Assembly (NCBI GenBank): GCA_049295575.1
Contig: JBAQQX010000001.1
Location: 124,001 to 188,000, forward strand
Length of the DNA: 64,000 nt
Source: UBA6022 sp049295575
Lineage (GTDB): Bacteria; Patescibacteriota; Saccharimonadia; Saccharimonadales; Saccharimonadaceae
Reading direction: 5' to 3'
Shown: one piece after another, positions 33,940 to 41,463 of the stretch
Layout of the letters: each line of letters begins with the position of its first letter
How positions within the stretch are numbered: the stretch's first letter is position 1
The notes under the pieces: generated by a model
Database searches by the model: none
The model's input: only the letters and a program-made list of their open reading frames with translations
Told to the model about the DNA's origin: nothing
Program-made: the position numbers and the translations under genes

Positions 33940-34584
33940 GTGACAGACAAACGCAAGGTGAGGAGCACACTTAAGTTTTTACAGCACGTTAGGACGTGGC
34001 AACTTTGCGTTATCTTGATTTTATGTGGCTTTATAGCAGCCACCTTTTTGCGCCTCAATAATATAGGTATGATCGAGCGTCGCTCTGCGGTAATTGCGGC
34101 CGATGAGGCCGGTGACAGTGCCGTGACGCAACAAAGGTTGTTCGCTTTACAACGATATGTAAATAGCCATATGAACGCCGATCCGGGGCGCATTGCATTT
34201 CATGGTCAGTACCAGCGAGATAGTCAAAAACTAAAGGATGAAGCGGCAAGCCAGGATACCTCAAGCGGTAATGTTTATCAGAAGGCTGCGGCCGTATGTG
34301 ACCCAATTGCGCGCGCGGAGGGTTGGCGATGGCCTGACCCCCGTTATACCACCTGTATAGATACCGAACTGAACAAGTATCCAGCAGCCGATGGGCCGGT
34401 TACGAGTATCAAGGTCCCTGATGTGAGCATGTACTATCATAGCTATGTTTCACCGGCTTGGTCACCTGACTTCGCTGGCTTCTCGCTACTTGCATGTGCC
34501 GTCTTAGCGCTCATGATTATTGTTCGTCTTGTTAGCCTATTTATCCTCGGTTTATTGCTCAAACAGCACTATAAGAGTGTGTAA
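33940..34584 (+). CDS. two-helix membrane protein with exported middle domain, unknown
   Basis: A 214-residue protein. Helices at about 20-40 and 180-205 bracket an extracytoplasmic domain with two cysteines (AAVCDPIARAEGWRWPDP and YTTCIDTEL) likely to form a disulfide. The start is a GTG; TACAAT (33901-33906) is upstream, with GGAG about 27 bases before the start. Family not recognised. Confidence 0.55.
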   Translation: MTDKRKVRSTLKFLQHVRTWQLCVILILCGFIAATFLRLNNIGMIERRSAVIAADEAGDSAVTQQRLFALQRYVNSHMNADPGRIAFHGQYQRDSQKLKDEAASQDTSSGNVYQKAAAVCDPIARAEGWRWPDPRYTTCIDTELNKYPAADGPVTSIKVPDVSMYYHSYVSPAWSPDFAGFSLLACAVLALMIIVRLVSLFILGLLLKQHYKSV

Positions 34585-34658
34585 AGTGTTGACACTGGTG
34601 ACACGAGGGGGTAATCTTACCCTTGTAAGAATTAAACACTTAGGAGGTATAAGATCTT

Positions 34659-34865
34659 ATGGCTTACAGTCACACAAATTCGAAGGGTATCACTTATTAC
34701 TTGCACAAAACCGATGTAACACTACGCGGTGGCAAGCCTCAAACTATTTACTTTTTTGCTAAGGTAGAAAAGAACGCCAAGGGCGAACCAACTGATCTTC
34801 CAGAAGATCGCGAAGTTAAGGAAAACCCACGCAACGGCTTCCTTACAATCAGCAAGAAAAAATAA
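34659..34865 (+). CDS. small conserved-looking basic protein (68 aa)
   Basis: A 68-residue soluble protein: SKGITYYLHKTDVTLRGGK, then QTIYFFAKVEKN, and a charged C-terminus ending SKKK. A strong Shine-Dalgarno (TTAGGAGGT) precedes the ATG and a terminator follows, so it is an independently expressed, probably abundant protein. I recall no named family with confidence. Confidence 0.65.
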   Translation: MAYSHTNSKGITYYLHKTDVTLRGGKPQTIYFFAKVEKNAKGEPTDLPEDREVKENPRNGFLTISKKK

Positions 34866-34930
34866 TATTCTTCTTGAAACATAAGCCTGTTTGGTGATAC
34901 ACTCGTATCAAACAAACAGGTGCCAAAATT

Positions 34931-34969
34931 GCCCCCGAGGATGCGCAAATCATCCAAAGGGGCTTTTTT
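34931..34969 (+). terminator. rho-independent terminator of the 68-aa gene
   Basis: GCCCC (34931-34935) pairs with GGGGC (34959-34963), with inner stem GGATG / CATCC, followed by TTTTTT. Confidence 0.8.
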
Positions 34970-35019
34970 GATTGGTTTGTGTACCGTACTGAGGCGATTG
35001 GGTGTAAAATAGTGACTAT

Positions 35020-35778
35020 ATGACAGTTATGATTAAGGTAGACAATCTCAAAAAACGCTATGGCGACAAACAAGCCGTTGACGGTATTAGCTTCTCGGTA
35101 AAAAAAGGTGAAATTTTCGGTATTCTTGGTCCAAATGGGGCCGGTAAAACAACAACACTCGAAATGATGGAGACGCTCCGTCCAATCGATAGCGGCACTG
35201 TTATTATTGATGGCATTGACGTTGCGACTGACCCTGATCAAATCAAATATGTGATTGGCGTTCAGCCTCAAACCCCTGCATTTCAGGATAAGACTAAGCT
35301 GACAGAAGTGATCGAGATGTTCGGCGCTGCTTATGGTGAAAAAGTAGATGCCATGAAATTCTTGCGTGATGTCGAACTTGAAGATAAGGCAGACAGTTAT
35401 GTCGAAGATCTTTCTGGCGGCCAAAAGCAACGTCTAAGTATTACGACGGCGCTCGTACATGGCCCAAAAGTATTCTTTCTTGATGAGCCGACGACCGGAC
35501 TTGATCCACAGGCGCGCCGCCATTTATGGGACTTGATTGAGCAGGTGAGAGCTAAAGGGATCAGCGTAGTTATGACGACCCATTACATGGATGAGGCTGA
35601 AATCTTATGCGATCGAATCGCCGTTATGGATAATGGTAAGATCGTAGCGATTGATACACCTAAGAATCTAATTAAACAGCTACTCGGTCGAGGATTCAAG
35701 AAAGAGCAGCATGTTGAGCAGGCGAATCTTGAAGATGTTTTTATTGACTTAACTGGCAAAGACTTGAGGGAAGGTTAG
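35020..35778 (+). CDS. ABC-2-type transporter ATP-binding protein
   Basis: A 252-residue ABC ATPase with Walker A GPNGAGKT (37-44), signature LSGGQ (131-135), Walker B VFFLDEP (151-157) and switch His188. It is of the DrrA/CcmA type that pairs with an ABC-2 permease, encoded three bases downstream. It exports drugs, lipids or polysaccharides; the substrate is unknown. TAAAAT (35005-35010) lies nine bases before the ATG (leaderless). Confidence 0.93.
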   Translation: MTVMIKVDNLKKRYGDKQAVDGISFSVKKGEIFGILGPNGAGKTTTLEMMETLRPIDSGTVIIDGIDVATDPDQIKYVIGVQPQTPAFQDKTKLTEVIEMFGAAYGEKVDAMKFLRDVELEDKADSYVEDLSGGQKQRLSITTALVHGPKVFFLDEPTTGLDPQARRHLWDLIEQVRAKGISVVMTTHYMDEAEILCDRIAVMDNGKIVAIDTPKNLIKQLLGRGFKKEQHVEQANLEDVFIDLTGKDLREG

Positions 35779-35781
35779 GCT

Positions 35782-36891
35782 ATGAATAAATCACTTTACA
35801 CAATTATTACGATGGCCAAGATCAATACTCGCCGTGTTTTTCGAGATAAGGTTGCCCTTTTCTTTACAATCGGCTTCCCTCTCATCTTTCTATTTGTCTT
35901 CGGCGGCCTTAATAGCGGCAATAGCGACATCTCATTCAAGGTGGCAGTGATCAACGAATCGGATAATGTGTCTGCGCAAGACTTCGTAAAAAATGCTTCA
36001 AATAACAAAGTCCTAAAGGTCGATCAAGAGATTTCAACACTTGAAGAGGCGAAGGAGAAGATGAGTCGATCCGAGCTAGACGCGGCTATTGTATTGCCTG
36101 AGGATTTCGGCAATACGGCACCTGGCGGGGAATACCCAACAGGCAAGGCTAATATTGTATATACGCAGAACAATCAGCAGTCGGCTCAAGCGTTGAGTTC
36201 AATTTTGGATGCCCAGTTTAAGGTTGTAAACAGTAAATACGTCACGACTGATGTGCCATTTACTGTAACATCAGAGCAGCTTAATGAGCGCAGTCTATCG
36301 GCGTTTGATTATACCTTTGCTGGCTTGCTTGGCTTTGCCATTATTGGTATGGGTATTTTTGGTCCAATCAATGTCTTCCCAGAGCTTAAGAAGATGGGTA
36401 TCTTACGTCGCCTAAGCACAACACCTCTTAAAGTATGGCAGTACTTCCTAGCAACGATGATCGGCCAGGTATTCATAGGTCTTATTAGTCTTGCCGTCAT
36501 GTTCATTGTGGCGATACTGGTATTCAAGCTTAACATTGTCGGTAACTACTTCGAGCTTGCGCTTCTGCTTATCTTGGGTATTATAACCATCCTCGGGATA
36601 GGCTTGGCTTTAGGTGGCTGGGCAAAGAATGAGCGTCAAGTGGCGCCTCTTGCTAACATTATTGTCTTTCCAATGATGTTTCTGTCGGGTACTTTCTTTC
36701 CGCGTTTCTTGATGCCGGAGTGGCTACAGAACATTTCAGCTTTCTTGCCGCTGACACCGATTATTGACGGCATTCGCTTAATTGCCACGGAAGGTAAGCA
36801 CTTGATCGACATATTGCCACAAGTCGGTTTGATAGGCCTCTGGATGGTAGTAATTTATGCCATTGCCTTTAAGGTGTTCCGCTGGGAGTAG
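35782..36891 (+). CDS. ABC-2-type transporter permease
   Basis: A 369-residue permease. It has one N-terminal helix at about 22-42, an extracytoplasmic domain at 50-170 (SFKVAVINESDNVSAQDF), then five helices, with the ABC-2 loop VFPELKKMGILRRLSTTPLKVWQYFLA. This is the layout of YhfL/DrrB-type exporters. It forms the membrane part of the exporter with the ATPase encoded just before it. Confidence 0.92.
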   Translation: MNKSLYTIITMAKINTRRVFRDKVALFFTIGFPLIFLFVFGGLNSGNSDISFKVAVINESDNVSAQDFVKNASNNKVLKVDQEISTLEEAKEKMSRSELDAAIVLPEDFGNTAPGGEYPTGKANIVYTQNNQQSAQALSSILDAQFKVVNSKYVTTDVPFTVTSEQLNERSLSAFDYTFAGLLGFAIIGMGIFGPINVFPELKKMGILRRLSTTPLKVWQYFLATMIGQVFIGLISLAVMFIVAILVFKLNIVGNYFELALLLILGIITILGIGLALGGWAKNERQVAPLANIIVFPMMFLSGTFFPRFLMPEWLQNISAFLPLTPIIDGIRLIATEGKHLIDILPQVGLIGLWMVVIYAIAFKVFRWE

Positions 36892-36950
36892 CGCGCTAGT
36901 CGATGGTTCGCAATATCGCAAAGGAACTGTATTAAAACCGTAATCTCTAC

Positions 36951-36988
36951 ATAGAAAATAGCAGACCAAATGATCTGCTATTTTCTAT
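36951..36988 (-). terminator. terminator of tRNA-Ile2 (minus)
   Basis: A perfect 15-base stem (36951-36965 and 36974-36988) with an eight-base loop. It begins at the final A of the encoded CCA of the tRNA, so it lies directly behind the tRNA on the minus strand. Its T residues lie within the stem. Confidence 0.7.
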
Positions 36989-37063
36989 GGTGGGGCTGGA
37001 TGGAATCGAACCATCTACCAAGTGGTTATGAGCCGCCTGCTCTAACCGATGAGCTACAGCCCC
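36988..37063 (-). tRNA. tRNA-Ile2 (CAT anticodon, needs lysidine)
   Basis: A full cloverleaf on the minus strand: acceptor GGGGCTG / CAGCCCC, D stem GCTC / GAGC, anticodon loop CTCATAA, T stem GATGG / CCATC, discriminator A and encoded CCA. The D-arm and anticodon-arm pattern (GAGCAGGCG.CTCATAA, variable TTGGT) matches bacterial tRNA-Ile2 rather than elongator Met. The anticodon stem has a C29-A41 mismatch. TilS, encoded at 45847, would convert C34 to lysidine to read AUA. The alternative is a second elongator Met. Confidence 0.85.
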
Positions 37064-37120
37064 GTCTGCACAATTATAGCGTATTGCCCCCTGTTCGGCT
37101 ATAATATGCTGTAGAACATC

Positions 37121-37564
37121 ATGAAAAAAACAAACATACGACGACTTTACTACCACGTAACACGTAATTATTTGACGCTTAATAACTTAGTGATTGTTAT
37201 CGCGTTTGTGATTGCGGCTGGCTGGGCATGGGGATCGGTTAATGTTATGCAGCGAAACTATTCGCTTCAAGGTGAGCTCGATAGTAAAAAGCGCCAGCTC
37301 CAGGTGGCTGATCTTGAGGCGCAGACTCTAGAATTTGAGAAGAAATACTATCAGAGTGATGAGTATAAAGAACTTGAAGTTCGTAAGCGGCTTGGGTTGG
37401 CTACGGCCGGGGAACATGTAGTAATTTTACCTCCAAATAGCCAGGCCGTGATCAATGGTGACAAGCAATCAGGCCCATCGACAGTCTCCTTAATCGAAAC
37501 AAGTAATTTTCAACAATGGATGAATTTCTTATTCGGTGGCAATACGAAGAACTTGCAAAAATAA
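37121..37564 (+). CDS. DivIC/FtsL-like septum protein
   Basis: A 147-residue protein. A basic cytosolic N-terminus precedes a membrane helix at about 23-42, an extracytoplasmic coiled coil at 45-80 (LQGELDSKKRQLQVADLEAQT) and then KKYYQSDEYKELEVRKRLGLATAGE. This is the DivIC/FtsB pattern, where the family often ends with LGMV/LGLA-type text. It probably joins the FtsQ-FtsB-FtsL divisome complex. TATAAT at 37100-37105 gives a leader of about nine bases. Confidence 0.78.
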   Translation: MKKTNIRRLYYHVTRNYLTLNNLVIVIAFVIAAGWAWGSVNVMQRNYSLQGELDSKKRQLQVADLEAQTLEFEKKYYQSDEYKELEVRKRLGLATAGEHVVILPPNSQAVINGDKQSGPSTVSLIETSNFQQWMNFLFGGNTKNLQK

Positions 37565-37592
37565 GCTTCAACTGTTAATCTTGTATATGTAT

Positions 37593-37670
37593 CGCGGGGT
37601 GGAGCAGTCTGGTCAGCTCGTGTGGCTCATAACCACAAGGTCGTAGGTTCAAATCCTACCCCCGCAACCA
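37593..37670 (+). tRNA. initiator tRNA-fMet (CAT)
   Basis: The cloverleaf has acceptor CGCGGGG / CCCCGCA, giving the C1-A72 mismatch that marks bacterial initiators and allows formylation. It also has A11-T24, anticodon loop CTCATAA and encoded CCA. It is close to E. coli fMet overall. The anticodon stem TGTGG / CCACA has only two of the three consecutive G-C pairs usual for initiators (29-41 is T-A). Confidence 0.93.
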
Positions 37671-37706
37671 AGAAAAAACACTTATCGAAAGATAGGTGTT
37701 TTTTCT
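37671..37706 (+). terminator. terminator of tRNA-fMet
   Basis: A 16-base stem (37671-37686 with 37691-37706, one G-T pair) and GAAA loop, starting right after the CCA, with TTTTTT in the 3' arm. Confidence 0.85.
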
Positions 37707-37745
37707 TAGCTAAAATATTTCTAAAACAATGAGTATGAGATTAAT

Positions 37746-37782
37746 GTTCATGGCGGGCTACAAAGTGCAGCCCGCCATGAAC
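37746..37782. terminator. GC-rich hairpin behind the 77-aa minus-strand gene
   Basis: A perfect 14-base stem GTTCATGGCGGGCT / AGCCCGCCATGAAC around a nine-base loop. It ends 16 bases past the stop of the minus-strand gene at 37799. It has no T run, unlike the other terminators here, and resembles the hairpin at 43277. Confidence 0.55.
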
Positions 37783-37798
37783 ACCGCGTTTCAGGCTG

Positions 37799-38032
37799 CT
37801 ACGAGAGCGCCGCCTTGGAGGGTACAGTGACCGATGTTGTCAGCTTACCTGACTTTCCGGTCAGCGTTATGGTCCCATCTTGATTCTCTACGGAGTCTAT
37901 TCTATGGGGGCCCATTCCGACACCATACAAGGAGACGTATCCACTACCGTCGAGCAGCGGGATTGTCAGCGTCGCATACCCAGTTCCTGGGTGCCCTTTG
38001 ATGACAACCGAAATGGTCCTACAAGTTGACAT
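37799..38032 (-). CDS. small beta-rich protein, unknown (77 aa)
   Basis: A 77-residue protein with alternating hydrophobic and polar residues, many Gly, Thr and Ser (VIKGHPGTGYATLTIPLL, DGTITLTGKSGKL), suggesting a small beta-sandwich or Ig-like domain without a signal peptide. I start at ATG 38032, which has AAGGG about ten bases upstream; ATG 38062 lacks one. A promoter lies at 38099-38127. Base composition is richer in G+C than neighbours and the hairpin behind it is of another style, so it may be acquired. Confidence 0.5.
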   Translation of the reverse strand: MSTCRTISVVIKGHPGTGYATLTIPLLDGSGYVSLYGVGMGPHRIDSVENQDGTITLTGKSGKLTTSVTVPSKAALS

Positions 38033-38098
38033 GCGCAACGACCCTTCTCTTATTTGTGTCATGTGACACGCGGAAGCTCTGTGATAGAACTTGGATAT

Positions 38099-38127
38099 AC
38101 TTTAGAACATTACTAAATTAATGTCAA
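38099..38127 (-). promoter_or_regulatory. promoter of the 77-aa gene
   Basis: On the minus strand, TTGACA (38122-38127), 17 bases, TAAAGT (38099-38104). Start of transcription expected near 38092, giving a 60-base leader. Confidence 0.6.
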
Positions 38128-38156
38128 TTCATTAACGGGGCTGCCGTGGGGCGGTT

Positions 38157-39533
38157 CTACTGCGTGAGCCGTGCGGCAGCTACGCGGATTGCTTCACTCC
38201 AGCTCAGGAACGCGTGTGGTGTTTGAGCGATGTCGCTGGCAGTCAGGCCGTGTTTAACAGCAAGAGTCAGCTCATGGATCATTTCAGCGGCATGTGGAGC
38301 GACAATAGTTGCACCCAGAACTACACCTTTCTTGTCTGTAATGATTTTTACGAATCCGTCTCTAAAATCAGCCGTATTGCTGCGGGCAATAATATTAAGC
38401 GGTGCGATTGATTTGTTGATCGGTAGGTCGCGCTTCAAGCAGTCATCTTCTCGTAGGCCGACCGATGCAATACCTGGATACGTGAACGTAACGCGAGGAG
38501 TGGCAGTGTAGTCTGGGACAACCTTGTCCTTATGAAGAAGATTATTAGCGGCAATCCGGCTCTCAAGTAGTGCTGTGTGAGTGTAACTGTTACGTCCAAG
38601 GACGTCGCCAGCGGCAAAGATATGCTTTGCTGTCGTTTGGAGGTGGTCATTGACCTCGATGCCTTTTGGCGTATACGCGACTGTGGCGTTTTCGAGACCA
38701 AGGTCAATACTTGGCGCGCGGCCAGCCGCAAGAAGAATTTCATCAACGCGCACTGACTTCTCGTGACCTCCACGTGAATAGGTGACGCGCTTGCCGATCC
38801 CATCTTTTTGGATAGAAATAACTCGGGATTGAGTCAGGCTAGTGACACCCTTTTGTTCTCTGAGGGTTCGCTCAAGCAGTTCTCCGACTTCGCTGTCTTC
38901 ATGAGGAAGTAGTCGAGAGGCAATTTCTGCAATATACACCTTAGTGCCAAAGATAGCCATGAGCTGAGCTAGTTCGAGCGCAACGCTTCCGCCGCCAATA
39001 ATAAACAAGCTTTTAGGCGGACGTGTCAATTGAAGAAGTGTGCGAGGCGTCAGGTATAACACAGTGTCCATGCCGATAATATCAGGGATTTCCCAGTGGG
39101 ACCCGGTGGCAATTAAGAATTGCTTGGCAGATAAATGACGGCGGTTGACACTAATTTCATTTGGACTTAGGAAATGAGCTGTGCCATTAAACGCGCTAAT
39201 ACCATGATCTTCATAGTAGCGACGATTGCCCCCTGCGCCAGTTCGTTTGACGGCAAGGTCTTTCCAGTTTTGGAGGGATGGGTAATTGTAGCCGATCGCC
39301 GCTGACCGAAGGCCGAATCGAGCTCCGTGCTTAGCTTCGTCGTAGAGATGTGCGGCATGTAGGAGCGCCTTCGTTGGGACATCTCCCCAGTTTGGCGACT
39401 CTCCGCCAAAGGTGCTTTCTTCAATAATAGCGACACGCTTTCCGGTTCGGGCGGCGATGGTTGCAGCTGCGCTTCCGCCAGCTCCGCTTCCGATAACAAT
39501 GAGGTCGTAGTCAAATGTTGGTTTTTTTGCCAT
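38157..39533 (-). CDS. FAD-dependent pyridine nucleotide-disulfide oxidoreductase-like, redox cysteines lost
   Basis: A 458-residue protein with the whole Lpd/mercuric reductase architecture: FAD motif VIGSGAGGSAA (13-23), NAD(P)H motif FIIGGGSVALELAQ near 176, second FAD motif IFAAGDVLG, and the dimerisation domain. But the active-site stretch is GGESPNWGDVPTKALL: the CxxxxC pair is replaced by Ser46 and Asp51. The catalytic His of the partner subunit is Phe442, while Glu447 remains. It therefore cannot work by disulfide exchange; an NAD(P)H oxidase, quinone reductase or diaphorase role is possible. Last gene of a three-gene minus operon. Confidence 0.88.
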   Translation of the reverse strand: MAKKPTFDYDLIVIGSGAGGSAAATIAARTGKRVAIIEESTFGGESPNWGDVPTKALLHAAHLYDEAKHGARFGLRSAAIGYNYPSLQNWKDLAVKRTGAGGNRRYYEDHGISAFNGTAHFLSPNEISVNRRHLSAKQFLIATGSHWEIPDIIGMDTVLYLTPRTLLQLTRPPKSLFIIGGGSVALELAQLMAIFGTKVYIAEIASRLLPHEDSEVGELLERTLREQKGVTSLTQSRVISIQKDGIGKRVTYSRGGHEKSVRVDEILLAAGRAPSIDLGLENATVAYTPKGIEVNDHLQTTAKHIFAAGDVLGRNSYTHTALLESRIAANNLLHKDKVVPDYTATPRVTFTYPGIASVGLREDDCLKRDLPINKSIAPLNIIARSNTADFRDGFVKIITDKKGVVLGATIVAPHAAEMIHELTLAVKHGLTASDIAQTPHAFLSWSEAIRVAAARLTQ

Positions 39534-39545
39534 TACTCGTTCTCC

Positions 39546-39827
39546 TTATATGACCAAGCGATGATGTTTATATAGATAGGCGGCTTCGGGGTGGTATCGT
39601 TCGAGTGTGCTGCTCGCCACTCGACGGATATCAGCACTGGTAACTTCCGGCTTAGTTTCAAGCCAGACGATCACCGCGTCGCAGACATTTTTGGCGGTCG
39701 ATTCAGCCACGCCCTCTGGACTGCGCACACTTAGGCATGAAGCGACAATACTAGCATGGAGCTTATCTCGCTCGAATCGCTCACTCGGCCTGCTACCTGA
39801 TCGCTTAACGATGTCTATTGCCTTCAT
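39546..39827 (-). CDS. stand-alone ATP-cone domain protein
   Basis: A 93-residue protein that is almost only an ATP-cone: IDIVKRSGSRPSERFERDKLHASI, DIRRVASSTLERYHPEAAYLYKHHRLV. This nucleotide-sensing domain normally heads class I ribonucleotide reductases and NrdR, but no zinc ribbon or reductase is attached. It sits between a membrane protein (two bases away) and the flavoprotein, so it may let ATP/dATP levels tune one of them. Confidence 0.8.
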   Translation of the reverse strand: MKAIDIVKRSGSRPSERFERDKLHASIVASCLSVRSPEGVAESTAKNVCDAVIVWLETKPEVTSADIRRVASSTLERYHPEAAYLYKHHRLVI

Positions 39828-39829
39828 GA

Positions 39830-40555
39830 TTACATGCCTCCAAGCGAGGCAATGTCCACTGCCAATACTTGGTTAACGTATAGATAGAAGCCAAGAATAA
39901 TCAGGCCAGAACCGGCGCAAAACTGAAGGAAGGTCTTATTCTTCTCGCGCCACTTTTGGATTAGACTAAGTTTATGTCCGCCGCCAACGAGAACGCTCAC
40001 GATAAGAAGCGAAAGAAGTGAAATAGCAGTATAGAGAGCTATGCCGGTGAGTTGCCAGAGGGGCGGTAGGCTGATAATGACGAGTGCACTTGTGACAACT
40101 GGTGCAATAATAAATAGCAGTTCGCTAATCACGCTAGTAAGACCGAGTCCAAATGCCTCGGCGCTTCGTTTCGTGACTTTAGTCCGCTCACTTAAGTAGC
40201 TAGCCGCACTACGTGGAATCCAGAGGGTAGTGCCGCGTTGACGGCGGTAGTAGAAGAGCCAGACAGCAATACCAATTCCAAAGAGTAGGCCGCAGTCCAT
40301 AACCCATGCTAGCGCTAGAACTGAGCTGCCATTGAAAATATGGAGAAGTACGAGAGAGATGAACGACAAAAGAAGCATTGTCATGACACCGGCACCAAAA
40401 ATAAATCCACCTATGAGTCGCATTAGTTTGGAGTGAGAGCGCTTTGCGCCGATGGCGTGTCCGCTCATAAGACTCAGCATGCTAACACTCAGTTGGAAAC
40501 TGGCGTGGATGAGGCCGGCGAATGCGACGATGGCGAGTGAACCGAAAATGTCCAT
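39830..40555 (-). CDS. six-helix membrane protein, unknown
   Basis: A 241-residue protein with about six membrane helices in two groups of three separated by a basic cytosolic loop (YYRRQRGTTLWIPRSAASYL), similar in layout to CcdA/LysE/GAP-type proteins, without CcdA's redox cysteines. TATAAA (minus, near 40586-40591) is the likely -10. It opens the operon with the ATP-cone protein and the cysteine-less flavoprotein. Confidence 0.65.
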   Translation of the reverse strand: MDIFGSLAIVAFAGLIHASFQLSVSMLSLMSGHAIGAKRSHSKLMRLIGGFIFGAGVMTMLLLSFISLVLLHIFNGSSVLALAWVMDCGLLFGIGIAVWLFYYRRQRGTTLWIPRSAASYLSERTKVTKRSAEAFGLGLTSVISELLFIIAPVVTSALVIISLPPLWQLTGIALYTAISLLSLLIVSVLVGGGHKLSLIQKWREKNKTFLQFCAGSGLIILGFYLYVNQVLAVDIASLGGM

Positions 40556-40742
40556 ATGTTTATTTTTTGTCTACCTTTACTCTTATTTATACCATAAGCG
40601 ACTCGTATGGGTCAAAGTATATAGGGCAAATGAGTGAACGGGTTAATAATCAGCCTTTGCCGTGTAAAATACTATTGCTTTTTTAACATATTTATGCTTA
40701 AATAAATACATTAAACAATAAAAACAAACAGGACACAACAAC

Positions 40743-40898
40743 ATGGAAATGGAACAGAACGTCTCAAACGTTGAAGCTGTTACGATTAGTGACATCTTAG
40801 GCCTCGCTACCTGGAATCGCCAGCGTAGTACTCAGGAATTACAAGGGTTTATCGATAGTCGTCATGCCACGTTGCCTGATGATACTGAAATTGAATAG
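40743..40898 (+). CDS. small acidic protein (51 aa), unknown
   Basis: A 51-residue frame starting MEMEQNVSNVEAV, with VTISDILGLATW, RSTQELQGFIDSR and an acidic end. It is amphipathic and protein-like in composition. No good Shine-Dalgarno is visible. It precedes the YggT gene by 97 bases with a separate promoter for that gene, so it stands alone. Confidence 0.42.
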   Translation: MEMEQNVSNVEAVTISDILGLATWNRQRSTQELQGFIDSRHATLPDDTEIE

Positions 40899-40995
40899 CT
40901 TGTCTTCTCGGTTGTCGCTATAAGAGGTCGGAGTACTTCTTCGTAGTAAATTGTGCTACTGTATAAGTACAATTTAATGTAGGAGATCAGTTCGT

Positions 40996-41403
40996 ATGAA
41001 TCAAGATCAAGAACAGCAAACTACCGAAGTCCGTGAAACGTCCGAACGACAAGGAGATGCTAACGTAACGCGTCAAACCGTTCGTAGCGACAATACTGCA
41101 AGCGGAGCAGTCGTCCTTAAACGAGTTGTCTGGTACATTGCGGGCTTTATCATTGCCCTATTGGCTATCCGTGTCGTCCTGCTACTTCTGGGAGCAAACA
41201 GGGACAGTGGATTTGTTGATTTCGTCTATGCATTAAGCGAGATTTTTGCAGCACCATTTTACGGCATCTTCAGTTATGTCCCGGCATACGGCCAATCAGT
41301 ACTCGAGGTTAGTAGTCTTGTAGCGATTGCAGTCTATGCGCTAGTTGCCTGGGGGATCGCAAAACTTGCGACGCTCACAAAGACAAATCCGTCTGCCGCT
41401 TAA
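40996..41403 (+). CDS. YggT-like membrane protein
   Basis: A 135-residue protein. A polar Gln/Thr/Arg-rich N-terminus of about 40 residues is followed by YggT features: a first helix (VVWYIAGFIIALLAIRVVLLLLGA), a short re-entrant segment (SEIFAAPFYGIFSYVP) and a second helix. YggT/YlmG proteins are linked to osmotic shock, cell division and membrane organisation. Shine-Dalgarno TAGGAGAT precedes the ATG. A bidirectional terminator follows. Confidence 0.8.
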   Translation: MNQDQEQQTTEVRETSERQGDANVTRQTVRSDNTASGAVVLKRVVWYIAGFIIALLAIRVVLLLLGANRDSGFVDFVYALSEIFAAPFYGIFSYVPAYGQSVLEVSSLVAIAVYALVAWGIAKLATLTKTNPSAA

Positions 41404-41420
41404 GCCCATCTCTCTAGATA

Positions 41421-41463
41421 GGAATAAAATAATACCCGCACCTGGCGGGTATTATTTTATTCC
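41421..41463. terminator. bidirectional terminator overlapping a stop codon
   Basis: A perfect 19-base stem (41421-41439 with 41445-41463) and five-base loop. The stop codon of the convergent minus-strand gene (41457-41459) lies inside the stem. Confidence 0.9.
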
